64,000 bases of DNA, taken from Azorinus chamasolen (taxonomy: Eukaryota; Mollusca; Bivalvia; Cardiida; Solecurtidae). Below the pieces are notes generated by a model. The model did no database searches. It was not told the DNA's origin and worked only from the letters and a program-made list of their open reading frames with translations. Location: the NCBI GenBank assembly GCA_963576725.1, contig OY755252.1, positions 29,529,078 through 29,593,077 of the forward strand, in the 5' to 3' direction. Positions 44,767 through 55,362 of this stretch are shown piece by piece. A program made the position numbers and the translations under genes. How positions within the stretch are numbered: the first letter of the stretch is position 1; every line of letters begins with the position of its first letter.

Positions 44767-45128
44767 TTTTAAATTAGATTTGGGGTATCATATATGTACT
44801 TTATTTGAGAAAAAGCATAACTCTGTAGAGACAGGTTATTGTTTAATTGTGACAGAATTGCAGCTAAAGCTCTTGTACACATGTACCTGTGTTCAATACA
44901 CCAAAGTGGCATATTATAAGAAACGTTCCTTTGATGAGACTCTGCTGTGTTTTTGGCAACTTGATGTAGTGCGAAAGTAAGCAGAACTCTTCTGCATTGA
45001 GCTACCATCTACCATAAAAATCCAAATACATGTACATCAGACTTGTTGGCCCTGGTAAACGTGAATACCTCAACCATTACAGTGTCTCCATTTATGTCTA
45101 TCTGTATTTTTCCAGGCTAGTGATATGT
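44767..45128 (+). other. no feature recognised
   Basis: The frame that crosses 44582-44980 is an artefact of the Penelope leader plus unique sequence; nothing is supported. Confidence 0.4.
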
Positions 45129-45540
45129 AACTATACCCCACGCAACGAAGTTGCTCAGGGTAAATAGTTTTTGACCCATCCGTCTGTCCATCTTTGTATC
45201 ATAATACACCTATCACTTTCATTTCTTGACATATTTTTCTCAAATTTGCTTTAAGAATTACAATGAATAAGAACATTTGAATTTCAGAGGAATCTGTCAT
45301 GGGGAACCACATTGTTTTTTTTCTGACAATGTGGGGGCGTGGGGTATGTCAACCTGCCGACTAAAGTTCATTAATTTATTATACCCCCGCAAACAAAGTT
45401 TGAAATGAGGTATATAGGAGTCAGTGTGTTGGTCAGTTGGTTGGTCTGTCTGTCCGCTTTACAACTTGGCACAAATTCTGTTTAATTGCGATAAAGGCAG
45501 CTGAGCGGGCGGTATTCCACCACTTTTCGTGACAGGTCTA
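45129..45540 (+). mobile_element. two Helentron-like short elements, TATACCCCACGC and TATACCCCCGC families
   Basis: 45129-45349: 5' end AACTATACCCCACGCAAC with inner hairpin GCAAC-GAA-GTTGC and GGGTAAATAGTT, and 3' end GCGTGGGGTAT inverse to the 5' arm; no tandem core. 45379-45540: TATACCCCCGCAAACAAAG then TTTGAAATGAGGTATA hairpin and a GGTTGGTCTGTC tract, without a 3' end. Confidence 0.65.
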
Positions 45541-45578
45541 GTTTTTGATTGATCTATCTACAAAAGGCTAAGATTTGT

Positions 45579-45797
45579 ACAGTAGAACCTGTCTTAAGTG
45601 ACCATTAATGGAGTGCAGAAATCTTCAAAAGTAGATAGTTGCCTAATGCAGGGCAAAATAATGCAGAAAGCTACAGGCGCTTTCTGCATTACTTTGATCT
45701 GAATTAAGCTATCATTCATTTATTTATTCATTTTCATTCATTTCCTGCCATGTCTATACCTCTTTTTGATGGTCACTTAATACAGGTTCCACAGTAA
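45579..45797 (+). mobile_element. palindromic MITE, ACAGTAGAACCTG ends
   Basis: ACAGTAGAACCTGTCTTAAG at left; the inverse of TTAATACAGGTTCCACAGTA at right, giving about 27 bp of inverted ends. The centre is a smaller hairpin (AATGCAGAAAGCTACAGGCG / CTTTCTGCATTACTT). Related: 47690-47770, 63343-63538. Confidence 0.75.
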
Positions 45798-46300
45798 TAA
45801 TGTAGTGAATCATGACGACTCATCAGTCTTGTATGGCATGACTATAGTTTCATGTGAAATGCATAAGTCACTGCTGCTCAAAGTACAGTGTGTTAGTCTA
45901 TATCTGTTATAGAAACTACTTTCGCCACGCTTACAATACATTAACACTTTACTTCATGAATATTTATACAAGGAATAATGACATAACATTATTTAGATTC
46001 ATTTTTATAATGGCATATGAACACATGCGAATTAATTTGGCAATATCAGAAAGTGTAGAATCGGACCTATATTGTATTATAAGCGAACAGAGCAGACCCT
46101 GATCAGACTGCTTCTATAGAAGGCGTTTGATCTAGGTCTACTCTGTTTGCAAATGAGTAAAAAGGCATATGTATGGAGTAAATGGCTAAAACACGCCTTC
46201 ATATAATTTCATATGCTATAAGAATCGGCAGTGTAAATAAATATGTGTTTTAATGTACTATGTACCTTTATAATGACATTTTGACTGTTCAGTATCACTC
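45798..46300 (+). repeat. intron with one more AACAGAG hairpin
   Basis: Hairpin 46083-46150: GCGAACAGAGCAGACCCTGA pairs with TCTAGGTCTACTCTGTTTGC around CTTCTATAGAAG. Rest unassigned. Confidence 0.65.
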
Positions 46301-46304
46301 TTAA

Positions 46305-46546
46305 CCCTTCGCTTGCTGAATTTTAAAATACATTTCTCTTTCTTTACCCATGTCCTGTTGTATAATTATATATCTCTTCACTGTGTACAAATATTTCGCT
46401 GTGCAATCACTGCTGTGGAGTGCACTGGTTGCACACTCAACTTGTAAATAGTGCAGACCCTGATGAGACAGCTCCTACAGGAGCTGTCTCATCTGGGTCT
46501 TTACTATTTACTGGTAGGTATATTGACGTGAATAGCAATCGAAGGG
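46305..46546 (+). mobile_element. TTAA MITE with GTGCAGACC hairpin
   Basis: TTAA at 46301-46304 and 46547-46550, ends CCCTTCGCTTGCTG and AGCAATCGAAGGG. Hairpin 46444-46511 pairs GTAAATAGTGCAGACC with GGGTCTTTACTATTTAC. Close to 26965-27200. Confidence 0.87.
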
Positions 46547-46628
46547 TTAAGCAACCATTAAAAACACTATTTACTGGTAGGTATATTGACGTGAATAGCA
46601 ATCGAAGGGTTAAGCAACCATTTATAAA
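46503..46628 (+). repeat. 63-bp tandem duplication across the MITE right end
   Basis: ACTATTTACTGGTAGGTATA ... GTTAAGCAACCATT occurs at 46503 and again at 46566, apparently identical, so the duplication happened after MITE insertion. Confidence 0.9.
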
Positions 46629-47585
46629 CACATAATTATGTTTTTACAAGTTGCTGTTAAATTCAAAATAATAGTCCTGCAGAAATTTGTTAGCGGCCCT
46701 CCAATGCTGGCATCCTGCATTAAGCTGTCTATGTATGTGCATGCGTACATATTTGTGCGTGCATACATGTATGTGTGCTTTGTGTTTTGGTAGTGGTTGC
46801 GTCTTGCGTGTTGTTCTACTTGTCTTTAAAAAATGATTTATATTGGGTGCCGTTTGTTCAGTCTGCTATGCTTATAAAATTATATAGATCTAACTACACT
46901 TTTTATCATAATTAAAAATCGCTTTGTTCGTAGTGCCGTTATAAAAATTCAACACTCGTTATTAATATCCACAATGTCCATTATTTCTTGTATGAATATT
47001 CATGGAGTAAATGGTTAATTGAACCAGCTGCAATTCCATAACATTGCTTACTCAGAGTGTGCATTGTAGGGTTGCAAGGTCTTCCATGTGCATTTGAAAT
47101 AAAATGATATTTGATGGAAGCTCCTGTGTTTTCTTTTGTGAAGTCCTAGTTGCATCATAAGTACTACTGCATTTTTAAATTGCCTATTCAACCTACATAT
47201 GCGTGTGCGATATAACTCAATTAAATACATAAGTCTGCATTTGATAAAACCAAGTGATCACATTGCAGGGAATTTTTTGAGAAATGCTTATCCCATTCCC
47301 TCATGGGCTATTTATAGACCCAACCCCCTCGAATAAATCTACTGAATAGGATAATTTACTTGAAAAAAACATGAGGGAACAGATTAATATACTAAGCAGG
47401 AGTCTTCTCGAGAGTGTAAAGAGGCATTCAGAATGACGCTAACATTCGCTCAACCCTTCTCTGCTATGGGTTCGTGCTTCCGTCGGAACAGGGCATAAAC
47501 TCTTGATGAGAGGATGCCTGCGTATCCAGCTGCATTGCAGATGGTTGGTAGTTCTATCACAGTGCCGAACAAGATCATGTTCAAC
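46629..47585 (+). other. no feature recognised
   Basis: Weak remains of Penelope leader text at 46780-46820 (TTTTGGTAGTGGTTGCGTCTTG). Otherwise unassigned. Confidence 0.4.
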
Positions 47586-47589
47586 ATAA

Positions 47590-47925
47590 AGATGAACTTC
47601 GATATCTCAACTTCAAGGGATATACAGATTACTTCGAGATAACCAAAGTTCGAGTTATCCGATTTCTAATCTGGACAATTTCTCAAGTTAACAGCTTGAT
47701 GCAGGTCTAAAGTAACGCTGAAAGCTCCAACAGGAGCTTGTAGCATTACTTTAGACCTGCATTAAGCTGTCACATGTGTTTCTTGATATGCCTAGTGATT
47801 TAAGAGGTATTCCGTTTTGAAAATTTTGGAAAAACTGAAATTTTAGTTCCGAGTTATCCCGAAGTTCGAGTTATCCGAGTTTGAGTTATCCGAGTTCGAG
47901 TTATCACAGTTCAACTGTATATACT
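47590..47925 (+). mobile_element. pogo/Tigger-like MITE with iterated TTCGAGTTATCCGA and nested hairpin
   Basis: Right end GAGTTATCACAGTTCAACTG next to TA. The right arm repeats GTTCGAGTTATCCGA four times (47840-47905) and the left arm (47650-47672) twice. ACAGTTGAAC..GATAACTCGAA-type ends are common in pogo/Tigger-like elements. A second hairpin, 47690-47770 (GCAGGTCTAAAGTAACGCTG / AGCATTACTTTAGACCTGC), sits inside. Confidence 0.6.
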
Positions 47926-47989
47926 TCTGAGATGCAAATGGTCGTATATGTGCTTAATTTAAGATATTTGAATCGTTATGCTTAAAAGA

Positions 47990-48335
47990 CACATATATAT
48001 ATATGCATATGTCCACTTAATGCAGGTTTTAGGAACTGGTCTACCTAAGCCAGAAATTATGCCTATGGTCTACTTAAAGTACCCAACGTAGTTAACAAAT
48101 ATTAAGTAGACCAAAATGTTTGTATATTTTTTATCGTTAGTTATTTCAAGTATATTTTAAAATATGTTATTAGATTGAAGATTCTATTTAAGAAAATGCT
48201 TTTATATTTGTATTTTTATGACTTAGTAAAAATATACAAATGGTCTACCTAATGCAGGTTTTTATATGATGGTCTACTTAATGCAGAAATCAGAATTATA
48301 TATATATAAATCCAAATAAATACCTACATTAGGTA
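47990..48335 (+). repeat. imperfect palindromic repeat, GGTCTACTTAATGCAG words
   Basis: TGGTCTACCTAATGCAGGTT, TGGTCTACTTAATGCAG and the inverse TTAAGTAGACCA occur five times. It ends about 25 bp before the RING exon acceptor at 48359, so the repeat forms the end of that intron. Confidence 0.6.
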
Positions 48336-48359
48336 GATAATTTTTGTATTTATTTGCAG

Positions 48360-48479
48360 TTAAAAATGACATCCTTAATCACAGATGTGCTTTGCAACTC
48401 TGTGTCCCTTGCGTTCGAAGCTCGCATCTCAATCCAATCAAATGTCCTTCCTGCCATGACGATATATATCCTCCGATAG
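48360..48479 (+). CDS. second half of the RING-like zinc finger exon
   Basis: Acceptor TTTTTGTATTTATTTGCAG, donor GTGAGTG. The phase-1 frame reads KNDILNHRCALQLCVPCVRS then SHLNPIKCPSCHDDIYPPI. H-x-C-x4-C-x2-C ... K-C-P-x-C completes the C-V-V-C pair of the exon at 21946 into a finger of IAP/MULAN-RING size; the C-x-H pair appears as H-x-C. It leaves in phase 1 and joins 54026 to give YPPIGHCWGAVLVAGKDTH. RING domains of this kind usually recruit ubiquitin E2 enzymes; activity here is inference. Other frames have stops or lack cysteines. Confidence 0.8.
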   Translation, partial: LKMTSLITDVLCNSVSLAFEARISIQSNVLPAMTIYILR

Positions 48480-48904
48480 GTGAGTGTTTTTTGACAGATT
48501 AAGTAACTTAAATTTAGTTTTTATGGCACTGCAATATAATATGTTATATAGCGCCACAATTATCGGTTATGTATAAGTGCAATAGGAAACCATACACATG
48601 TTGGCGGATCGCTCCAGCATATCATATGTACTACGTTTCAATACGAGACGCATATACATTAACTGAAACAAATTTATCTTACAGTTGATGCATGTAAGCC
48701 ATAATAGAACTTCAAATCTTGTTTTAAATGCATTCCTACTCTTATGTGTCCCGATAGGAAATATTACAATAATAGAACAATCTCATTGTTTAATAGCAAA
48801 ACAATTGGCATGAAAGCGAAACAAAATGATAGTGAATAAACAGTTATACATTTATCCTATCACCATATACATTTTTTGTATATATATGAGAATACATGAT
48901 TATA
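48480..48904 (+). other. intron, no feature recognised
   Basis: No exon or repeat identified. Confidence 0.45.
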
Positions 48905-49104
48905 CTTTGTTTGTGGGACGCATTAGGGCATTTAGAGGGAGGGGTTGTGGTCCTATTATATTGCAACGCACTGCATGTTTGGTTATCGACCCTTTTACAG
49001 TCGGTAGCTACGCTTCCCTCTTTGCTTGCGCGATGACAGGCCGAGGGTAGTACTCTATGATGGTATACTCTTAAACCTGGATGCAGGATGAGTTTACCAG
49101 ACTC
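48905..49104 (+). mobile_element. Penelope-like element, extreme RT 3' tail
   Basis: From GGACGCATTAGGGCATTTAG through CCTATTATATTGCAACGCAC, GGTTATCGACCCTTTTACAG and GCTTGCGCGATGACAGGCCG. Only about the last 40 RT codons and the 3' UTR remain. Confidence 0.8.
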
Positions 49105-49823
<719 letters not shown>

Positions 49824-49869
49824 TGTAATGTTGTACTAATATCTGAGACACTGTCTGAGAATAGGAGTC

Positions 49870-50130
49870 GTATTGCTTTGCAAACATAGTATATCTAGAC
49901 CCAGATCAAACAGTGTAGACCTAGATCAAACAGTGAAGACCAATATCAGATATCACATCAATGGTCAAAGTAGACCTTGATCAAATGGTAGACCCAGATC
50001 AGACAACACATCAATAATCAGTGCAGACTTAGATCCAAAAACCACATCAGTGTTGATCTAGACCAGATCGCATATTTATGATCAATGTAGACCCGGATCA
50101 AACAGTGTAGACCCAGACCAGATACCATAT
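49870..50130 (+). repeat. degenerate minisatellite GTAGACCCAGATCAAACA
   Basis: About eleven worn copies of an 18-24 bp unit (AGTGTAGACCTAGATCAAAC, GTAGACCCGGATCAAACAGT ...). The unit equals one arm of the AACAGAG MITE hairpin (GTAGACCCAGATCAGA), suggesting that the array grew from a MITE arm. Confidence 0.7.
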
Positions 50131-50640
50131 GATGAAACATCTGATCCAGTTAGACATTGTACAAGATTGAAAATAATTTACTAAAGATTATGATAAGTGA
50201 CACTCAGTGTAGATCTTGAGCAGTCAGAGACATAGTGGCTTGTCTTGGTGTACACTGTTTGTAACGAAATAAGACACTTTGTACCGGAAAACAACTTATT
50301 TATGCTACCAATTCTACCAGCGACACACAAGTCTTACAAACTATACAGTAAGTGCTAAATTACAGTCAAATATCTGAGGGTGAGAAAATGATCTGTTCAA
50401 ATCTGCTGTCTAATTTAATTATTCTGTAGCTGCACCAATTGATCATCAACAAATGCCATTGGCACCAATGGCTCTTCCTTCTATTCATCGTGTCCCTTCA
50501 GAATCCCTTCAGAAATTATTAATTTCCCTTATGTTGATGCAAACGTTCCATCTATTCAAGGGTTAGCACTAGCTTCCTCCTACAGTCCAGTCAGTCATCC
50601 AGTCAGTCATCGAATCTGAAATTGTAAATGATAAAACATC
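50131..50640 (+). other. intron, no feature recognised
   Basis: Contains a duplicated CCAGTCAGTCATC at 50587-50610. Nothing else is identified. Confidence 0.4.
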
Positions 50641-51344
50641 AAAATATGTTTTTTTGCAAATATGGTTCCTTCTATTTACCCAAAAGAACTTACTTTAAAC
50701 AAAGCGAACCCATCTGACATTTAGGCTTCCTTTTTAGATTTGAATCTTTCCATCACTAATGATAAAGTTTCGTCTAAAATATACGATAGAAGGGAAGATT
50801 TCGATTTCAAAATTGTTAATTATTCTTTTCTAGATGGAGATGTTCCCCGGTCTGCATCTTATGGGGTTTACATTTCTCAACCTATTCGCTTTGCCCGAGT
50901 CTGTTCTTTTCTAATAGATTTTAATAGTCGTAATTTAATTATAACTAAAAAACTTCTGAAGCAATGCTACAGATATCATAAAATTCGGAAAGCTTTTTCA
51001 AATTTCTATTATCGAAATTTACCCCTCATTAGTAAATATAACTGCAATTTACGGACGTTAATGCAACAAGGTATTTCTCATCCAGATTTCTATGGTGATG
51101 TTATCTATAAACTTAGGGAACTTCATGGTCATATCTATTTTCACAATTTGTTTATTAAACGCATTATAAATTTTAGGAAGAAAGGTTATGACCCGATCAT
51201 ATTGCAACACACTGCATGTTTGGTTATTGACCCCTGTACAGTCGGTCGCTACACTTTCCTCTTTGCTTGCACGATGACAGGCCGAGGGTAGTACTCGATG
51301 ATGGTATACTTTTAAACCCAGAAATGGGATGAGCTTACCAGACT
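50641..51344 (+). mobile_element. Penelope-like element, RT C-terminal third, long open frame
   Basis: Open for 183 codons from 50740 to 51291: NLSITNDKVSSKIYDRREDF, FLDGDVPRSASYGVYISQPI, KYNCNLRTLMQQGISHPDFY and HTACLVIDPCTVGRYTFLFA. It preserves the tail that is broken in all other copies and is therefore the reference for the C-terminus. The catalytic core is absent; a stop precedes it at 50722. Confidence 0.88.
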
Positions 51345-51925
51345 CATGTATTACCTTTTCTCTGTCCAGCCCTTAACGCCTTCCCTGCAGTTGCTCTGTC
51401 TTCAGCAAAGTCATTGAGTACATATTTGACGTACTTTTGACAGTTGTTATGCTATGTTTTACATTTTGTACTGTGATTACTGTCGTCTAGGTTGTGGGGA
51501 AGTCCGGCGGGGATACCTTTATTTACAATGTTTGTTTAGCTAGGGTGACTTTGAGATAAGTGTGAGGTTAGGACGTCCGTAACCGGTTTAAACCCCCAGT
51601 GGTGATTTTGCTACTGACCGTGCCAAGACGGTTCTCTCTGTGTCACCCTTTCTTTTGTTTGTCTTGTGTCGCTGTGCTTGTGTTTTGTTCATGTTTGTCT
51701 CTGGTGCTTGTGTATTTGTTGGTGTTTTTATTTTGTTCTTCTCGTGTGTTTGGTTGTGTGTGTGTGGCATGCTGTCTATTGATGTGTTAGTGGTGAATGC
51801 GTCTTGTATGTGACTTTCTATTGTATATGTGTGTATGAGTATAAACTGCTATGCTTTCGGTAGGTGTTTTGGTGATGGTGGCGTTTTGTGTGTGGCTTTT
51901 CCTGCTTGACTTTACTACTTTTTCT
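51345..51925 (+). repeat. Penelope leader copy 5, diverged
   Basis: Same order of blocks, with CTCTGTCCAGCCCTTAACGC, GTAACCGGTTTAAACCCCCA and GACCGTGCCAAGACGGTTCT. The 3' part (GGCATGCTGTCTAT..GATG and TTTCGGTAGGTGTTTTGGTG) is duplicated. The GT run is almost absent, so this copy predates GT expansion or has lost it. Confidence 0.75.
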
Positions 51926-52440
51926 TCAAGCAATGTAAATTTGAAAAGCAATGAGTTAAGGTCAATATTTGCAGGTGTCACAGTAAACATCACCAACTTA
52001 AACCTTAACATTAAGTAGGTTATGAAGTTACTTGATTTCATGTAAATTTTTCTATTTTCTGCAAAGGACCATCAAAAGTTTGCTTAACCCTTTCCTCCAA
52101 AGTCAAAAGTGCAAATCACATGTATATGTATGTAAGCCATAATATTCAATGTGCAAATAACAAATAATATCCATCTAAATAATAAAGCAGGATAATAAAT
52201 GCTTAAAATACAATCTCGAGGAAAGTACAACAGAACGATGGTTGGGGATCAGCTTTCTTTGTTCTATCATTAATTAATATTCAACAAAATTGATCAGTAA
52301 ATATTCATTTGTGGTGCTTATTAATGCAGAATTGTTAAAGACGCCTTTATATAGATGGAACTTAGGTGGATGATATGGTTTAACATTTCTTCCATAAATA
52401 CGCATTTCTACGCTTCTGTAAAAGTAACTTTATGAAACCA
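51926..52440 (+). other. intron, possible MITE remains
   Basis: TTAACCCTTTCCTCC at 52085 looks like a TTAA MITE left end without a right partner. Nothing else is identified. Confidence 0.4.
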
Positions 52441-52442
52441 TT

Positions 52443-52491
52443 GTGATAAATAGAGCATTTGCTCCTGTAGGAGCAAATGCTGTTTTTATCA
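52443..52491 (+). repeat. perfect short hairpin around GCTCCTGTAGGAGC
   Basis: GTGATAAATAGAGCATTTGC - TCCTGTAGGA - GCAAATGCTGTTTTTATCA folds with one bulge. The central TCCTnnAGGA is shared with the TTAA MITE hairpins, but the arms differ. Confidence 0.75.
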
Positions 52492-52499
52492 GAATGTTC

Positions 52500-52925
52500 T
52501 CAAACTACAAAATTCTAACATTTTTCCTTTATCTTCTTAGTGTTCATTCTTCTTCTTTCAATACTGGTCACGTTCAACTATCTGAAAATACTGCCAGGGA
52601 TTGTGCTTAAAGAGGGAGATTCAGATTCATATCTTTTCAGTAGATCTAGCTAGATTCATTCAAAGAGGTTGGACCGTCTAAAATTAGCCCAGGGGGAAAG
52701 GTTTCCAAGGCGTTTTCATATAGATATAATTATTTGATACAGATTGAAAGAATACAGAAAGGAAAATAATTTTCAGTTGAATTTTTGATATATTCTTTCA
52801 AATTCTGACTGGACCATGGATGTCTATTTTTTAAGATGAAAGAGTTTCATGATTTGGTAGGCAAACAGATGGGTACTGAAAGCTGGGCAGATGGGAACTG
52901 AAAGCTGGGTTAAAGGAGTTCCCCG
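52500..52925 (+). other. intron, no feature recognised
   Basis: Contains a small tandem duplication of 'cagatgggtactgaaagctggg' (about 52867-52910). Nothing else is identified. Confidence 0.45.
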
Positions 52926-52935
52926 TTATTTTCAC

Positions 52936-53142
52936 GGAGAGAGAGAAACAGACAGACAGACAGACAGACAGACAGCGAGACAGAGAGAGACAGACAGGCA
53001 GACACAGACACAGAAAGAGATGGAGAGAGACAGAGACAAACAGACAGACACAGAGAGACAGAGAGAGACAGACAGAGAGAAGGGGTAGAAAAGAGAGAGG
53101 AGAGAGAGTGAGAGAGAGAGAGATAGAGAAAGAGAAAGAGAC
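52936..53142 (+). repeat. purine-only GACA/GAGA microsatellite
   Basis: Almost all A/G/C with GACA and GAGA runs over 200 bp; T nearly absent on this strand. Frames on both strands are repeat translations. Confidence 0.92.
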
Positions 53143-53144
53143 TT

Positions 53145-54025
53145 ATCACATGCCACTTATCAGCAAAATGTCTTAATCCGACGTCCTTGGTTCTCCAATC
53201 TCAAGCACCAATCGACGTTTTCCAAAATCCATGTCGATACGAATTCAAATTCCAAGTTACAAATCAAAATGTTAGGTTTAACACAGTTAATTGCATCACA
53301 CGACATAATCGCTGTTAAGAAAGCAGATCTAACACGAAGTCCACGAATGCTATGTAACTCCAAAATGCGTGTGTTTGATTAATTTTGTTTTCGCCAGCAA
53401 CGATGATTTCTGATCGTCTCACCTACATTCATTTCATATGTGCTGATGTTTGTAACTTGACATGCTATTGTTTAGGTATAGATTGATTAAGAATATCTAT
53501 ATTCTGGCATCATATTTCTTTTTGCAGTCATTACTCATAGTTTTATGATTATATAAACAATAAATGGGAGGGCTATCTTTCTATAAGGCTTTCTATAAAA
53601 CAGTAGTTCGGTCAGTGTTCTATTCGGACACAGTTCCATTTATAGAAACAAACTCAGGAGTGTCGAAAGGGTGCTAAGAATTTTTTTAAACCACATTACT
53701 GTAAAAAATATGTTCGTTTTTTGGTGACAGGATAAAAAGAATAATCTGTCACTTGTCAAGGGTCGCCCTTCGATTTTCTACCCTGACCGGATAACTTTAA
53801 CATATCCGCCAGGGACAGGTTATTCTCTATATTTTAACCATGCAGCATCTTTCGTGCCTGTAACATTCCTTTTTATCTGAGGTTACACGTTTTTTTTTAT
53901 TTCTTTGCACTTGGTATGGAAACTGACATAAATATATACAACAGCCTAAGTGATGAGATTGTTAGAAAACGTTTAAGGTATCATTAGCCTACAGTTGAAT
54001 ATTTAGTGTGCCTGTCACAATTTAG
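53145..54025 (+). other. intron, no gene confirmed
   Basis: Ends at TGCCTGTCACAATTTAG, the acceptor of the caspase-like exon. No exon is seen inside. Confidence 0.5.
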
Positions 54026-54164
54026 GACATTGTTGGGGTGCAGTACTTGTGGCAGGGAAAGACACACATACGAGGAACCCCAAAGTAACTGAATGTTTTC
54101 GAAGGGACGTCCAGAAAGTTAAAGATGCAATTACTTCAAATGGACGAAAGGCTATAGGCATCAG
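54026..54164 (+). CDS. caspase-like (peptidase C14) domain, N-terminal exon with GC donor
   Basis: Entered in phase 1 after CACAATTTAG it reads GHCWGAVLVAGKDTHTRNPK then VTECFRRDVQKVKDAITSNG. The pattern (A-V-L-V-A-G ... L/V-x-x-C-x-x-D-V-x-x-V-K-x-A-I) is the first strand and helix of C14 caspase/metacaspase folds. It ends at GGCATCAG before GCAAGT, a canonical GC donor; no GT alternative keeps the frame. It leaves in phase 2 and joins 54373 across 208 bp as IGIRILCFQ. Confidence 0.85.
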
Positions 54165-54372
54165 GCAAGTTATTTTCTTCACACAGATTGGCATACTACA
54201 CAAGTCTTTGAAACTGGTTTTGTACATACGATAATACGTCATCAAATTTTATTTTATCTAATATGGGTTCAAGGCACGTTGGTTCTGTTATCATTTTAAA
54301 TGAAATGCGTTGCTGTCCTTGTTATAAGTATGTTTATATATTTTCAATCTCTCATATTTTGCAAACCGACAG

Positions 54373-55148
54373 GATTCTATGTTTTCAGCATTCAATCAAT
54401 TTCAGACCTGACGATGTTAAAGTAATTCAAACGGACACGCTAGACAATTCAGACAACATTGGAGAGAAATTTAAAGAAGCTTTTGAAAGTTTTCTTTTAA
54501 AGGAGCATATCACAACGCTTATCGTATACATGACGGGTCATACCGATAAATCAGGTATATTCATTTTTAATGAAAATGAGTACATTACAGAAGATAAAAT
54601 GAACGATTTGTTACAAGATAATTTTGCATCTGGACGAATAAACAAGCTCATTATGTTGCTTGATTATTGCTGCCCAAAACAAAGTTTATATTACAAAGCC
54701 GAAGGTCTGCCAACAACACACATCACGTTACTGAAGATGACTGCGTGTAGAGCAAATGAGCAAGCAAATTTTACACTAGAAAATGGCAGTATTTTCACGA
54801 CGTATTTGGTTCAGTGCCTCTCTGGTGAGTCAGGAAAAAACATATGTAGTACAGATTGTACAGTTTGCAACGACAGCGAACTATCCATGAAACACATTGA
54901 TGGTTTCATCTCCCTAGAGTATCTCTTCGAATACATAGGGCGACACATGGATAAATCTGGATGTAGGAAACCACGGGTTAGTTCCAAAGGAATGGAATGG
55001 AGAGATACAAGAATAGCATATTATGTTAAGAAGCAGCCAGACATAGAGTTTTTATTTGAATTTGGTGGTGAGCTCAAGTGTCACTACCTAGAACAGTTAC
55101 CGGATTCGATGGGGAAACTGATGGAGAGTCTACACACAGCGGCAACAG
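54373..55148 (+). CDS. caspase-like (peptidase C14) domain, catalytic exon
   Basis: 258 codons, phase 2 in and phase 1 out (ACAG before GTGAAT). HITTLIVYMTGHTDKSGIFI carries the catalytic His (GHT for the usual GHG). INKLIMLLDYCCPKQSL carries the catalytic Cys at D-x-C, matching D-S/C-C-H-S-G of caspase-like proteins, but lacking the following His/Ser-Gly. LLKMTACRANEQANFTLENG and SIFTTYLVQCL match the post-Cys 'S-A-x-x-x-E-x-A ... G-x-F-T-x-x-L' block. Beyond the domain, SLEYLFEYIGRHMDKSG and a 100-residue tail follow. The frame is open back to 54263, but that part is intron, since the 54026 exon supplies the N-terminus. Confidence 0.88.
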
Positions 55149-55162
55149 GTGAATACCACGTA
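55149..55162 (+). other. donor-side intron edge abutting a repeat
   Basis: GTGAATACCACGTA, then the repeat at 55163 begins within 15 bp of the exon. If the intron were retained, translation would stop at 55166. Confidence 0.6.
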
Positions 55163-55362
55163 GGGTAGTTCGCGCTGTTTCTCAGCTAAAGTCAAGGTTT
55201 ATCCAATTTACATCATATTTGGTCTAGGTATTCAGAATGTTACCACCGGCACGACTGTGACATTCATTACAAATGTGACGTCGGTTGCTTAGCAATATAT
55301 GATGTCAAAGGTTTTCCCTGGCATCGCATAAGCAATTTACATTTACTTGCGTATTAGTACTT
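55163..55362 (+). repeat. ~200 bp repeat, inverted partner at 59795-59992
   Basis: GGGTAGTTCGCGCTGTT, ATCATATTTGGTCTAGGTAT, TTAGCAATATATGATGTCAA and TTTACTTGCGTATT match the reverse strand of 59795-59992 in the same order (GGTAGTTCGCTCTGTTGTTC, ATCATATTTGGTCCAGGTAT, TTGGCAATATATCACGTCAA, ACTTGCTTGCGTATT). Confidence 0.8.

Noticed and set aside
54263..54372. N-terminus of the 301-codon frame as protein start
   Set aside because: The upstream caspase-like exon at 54026-54164 joins at 54373 in phase, so this stretch is intron.
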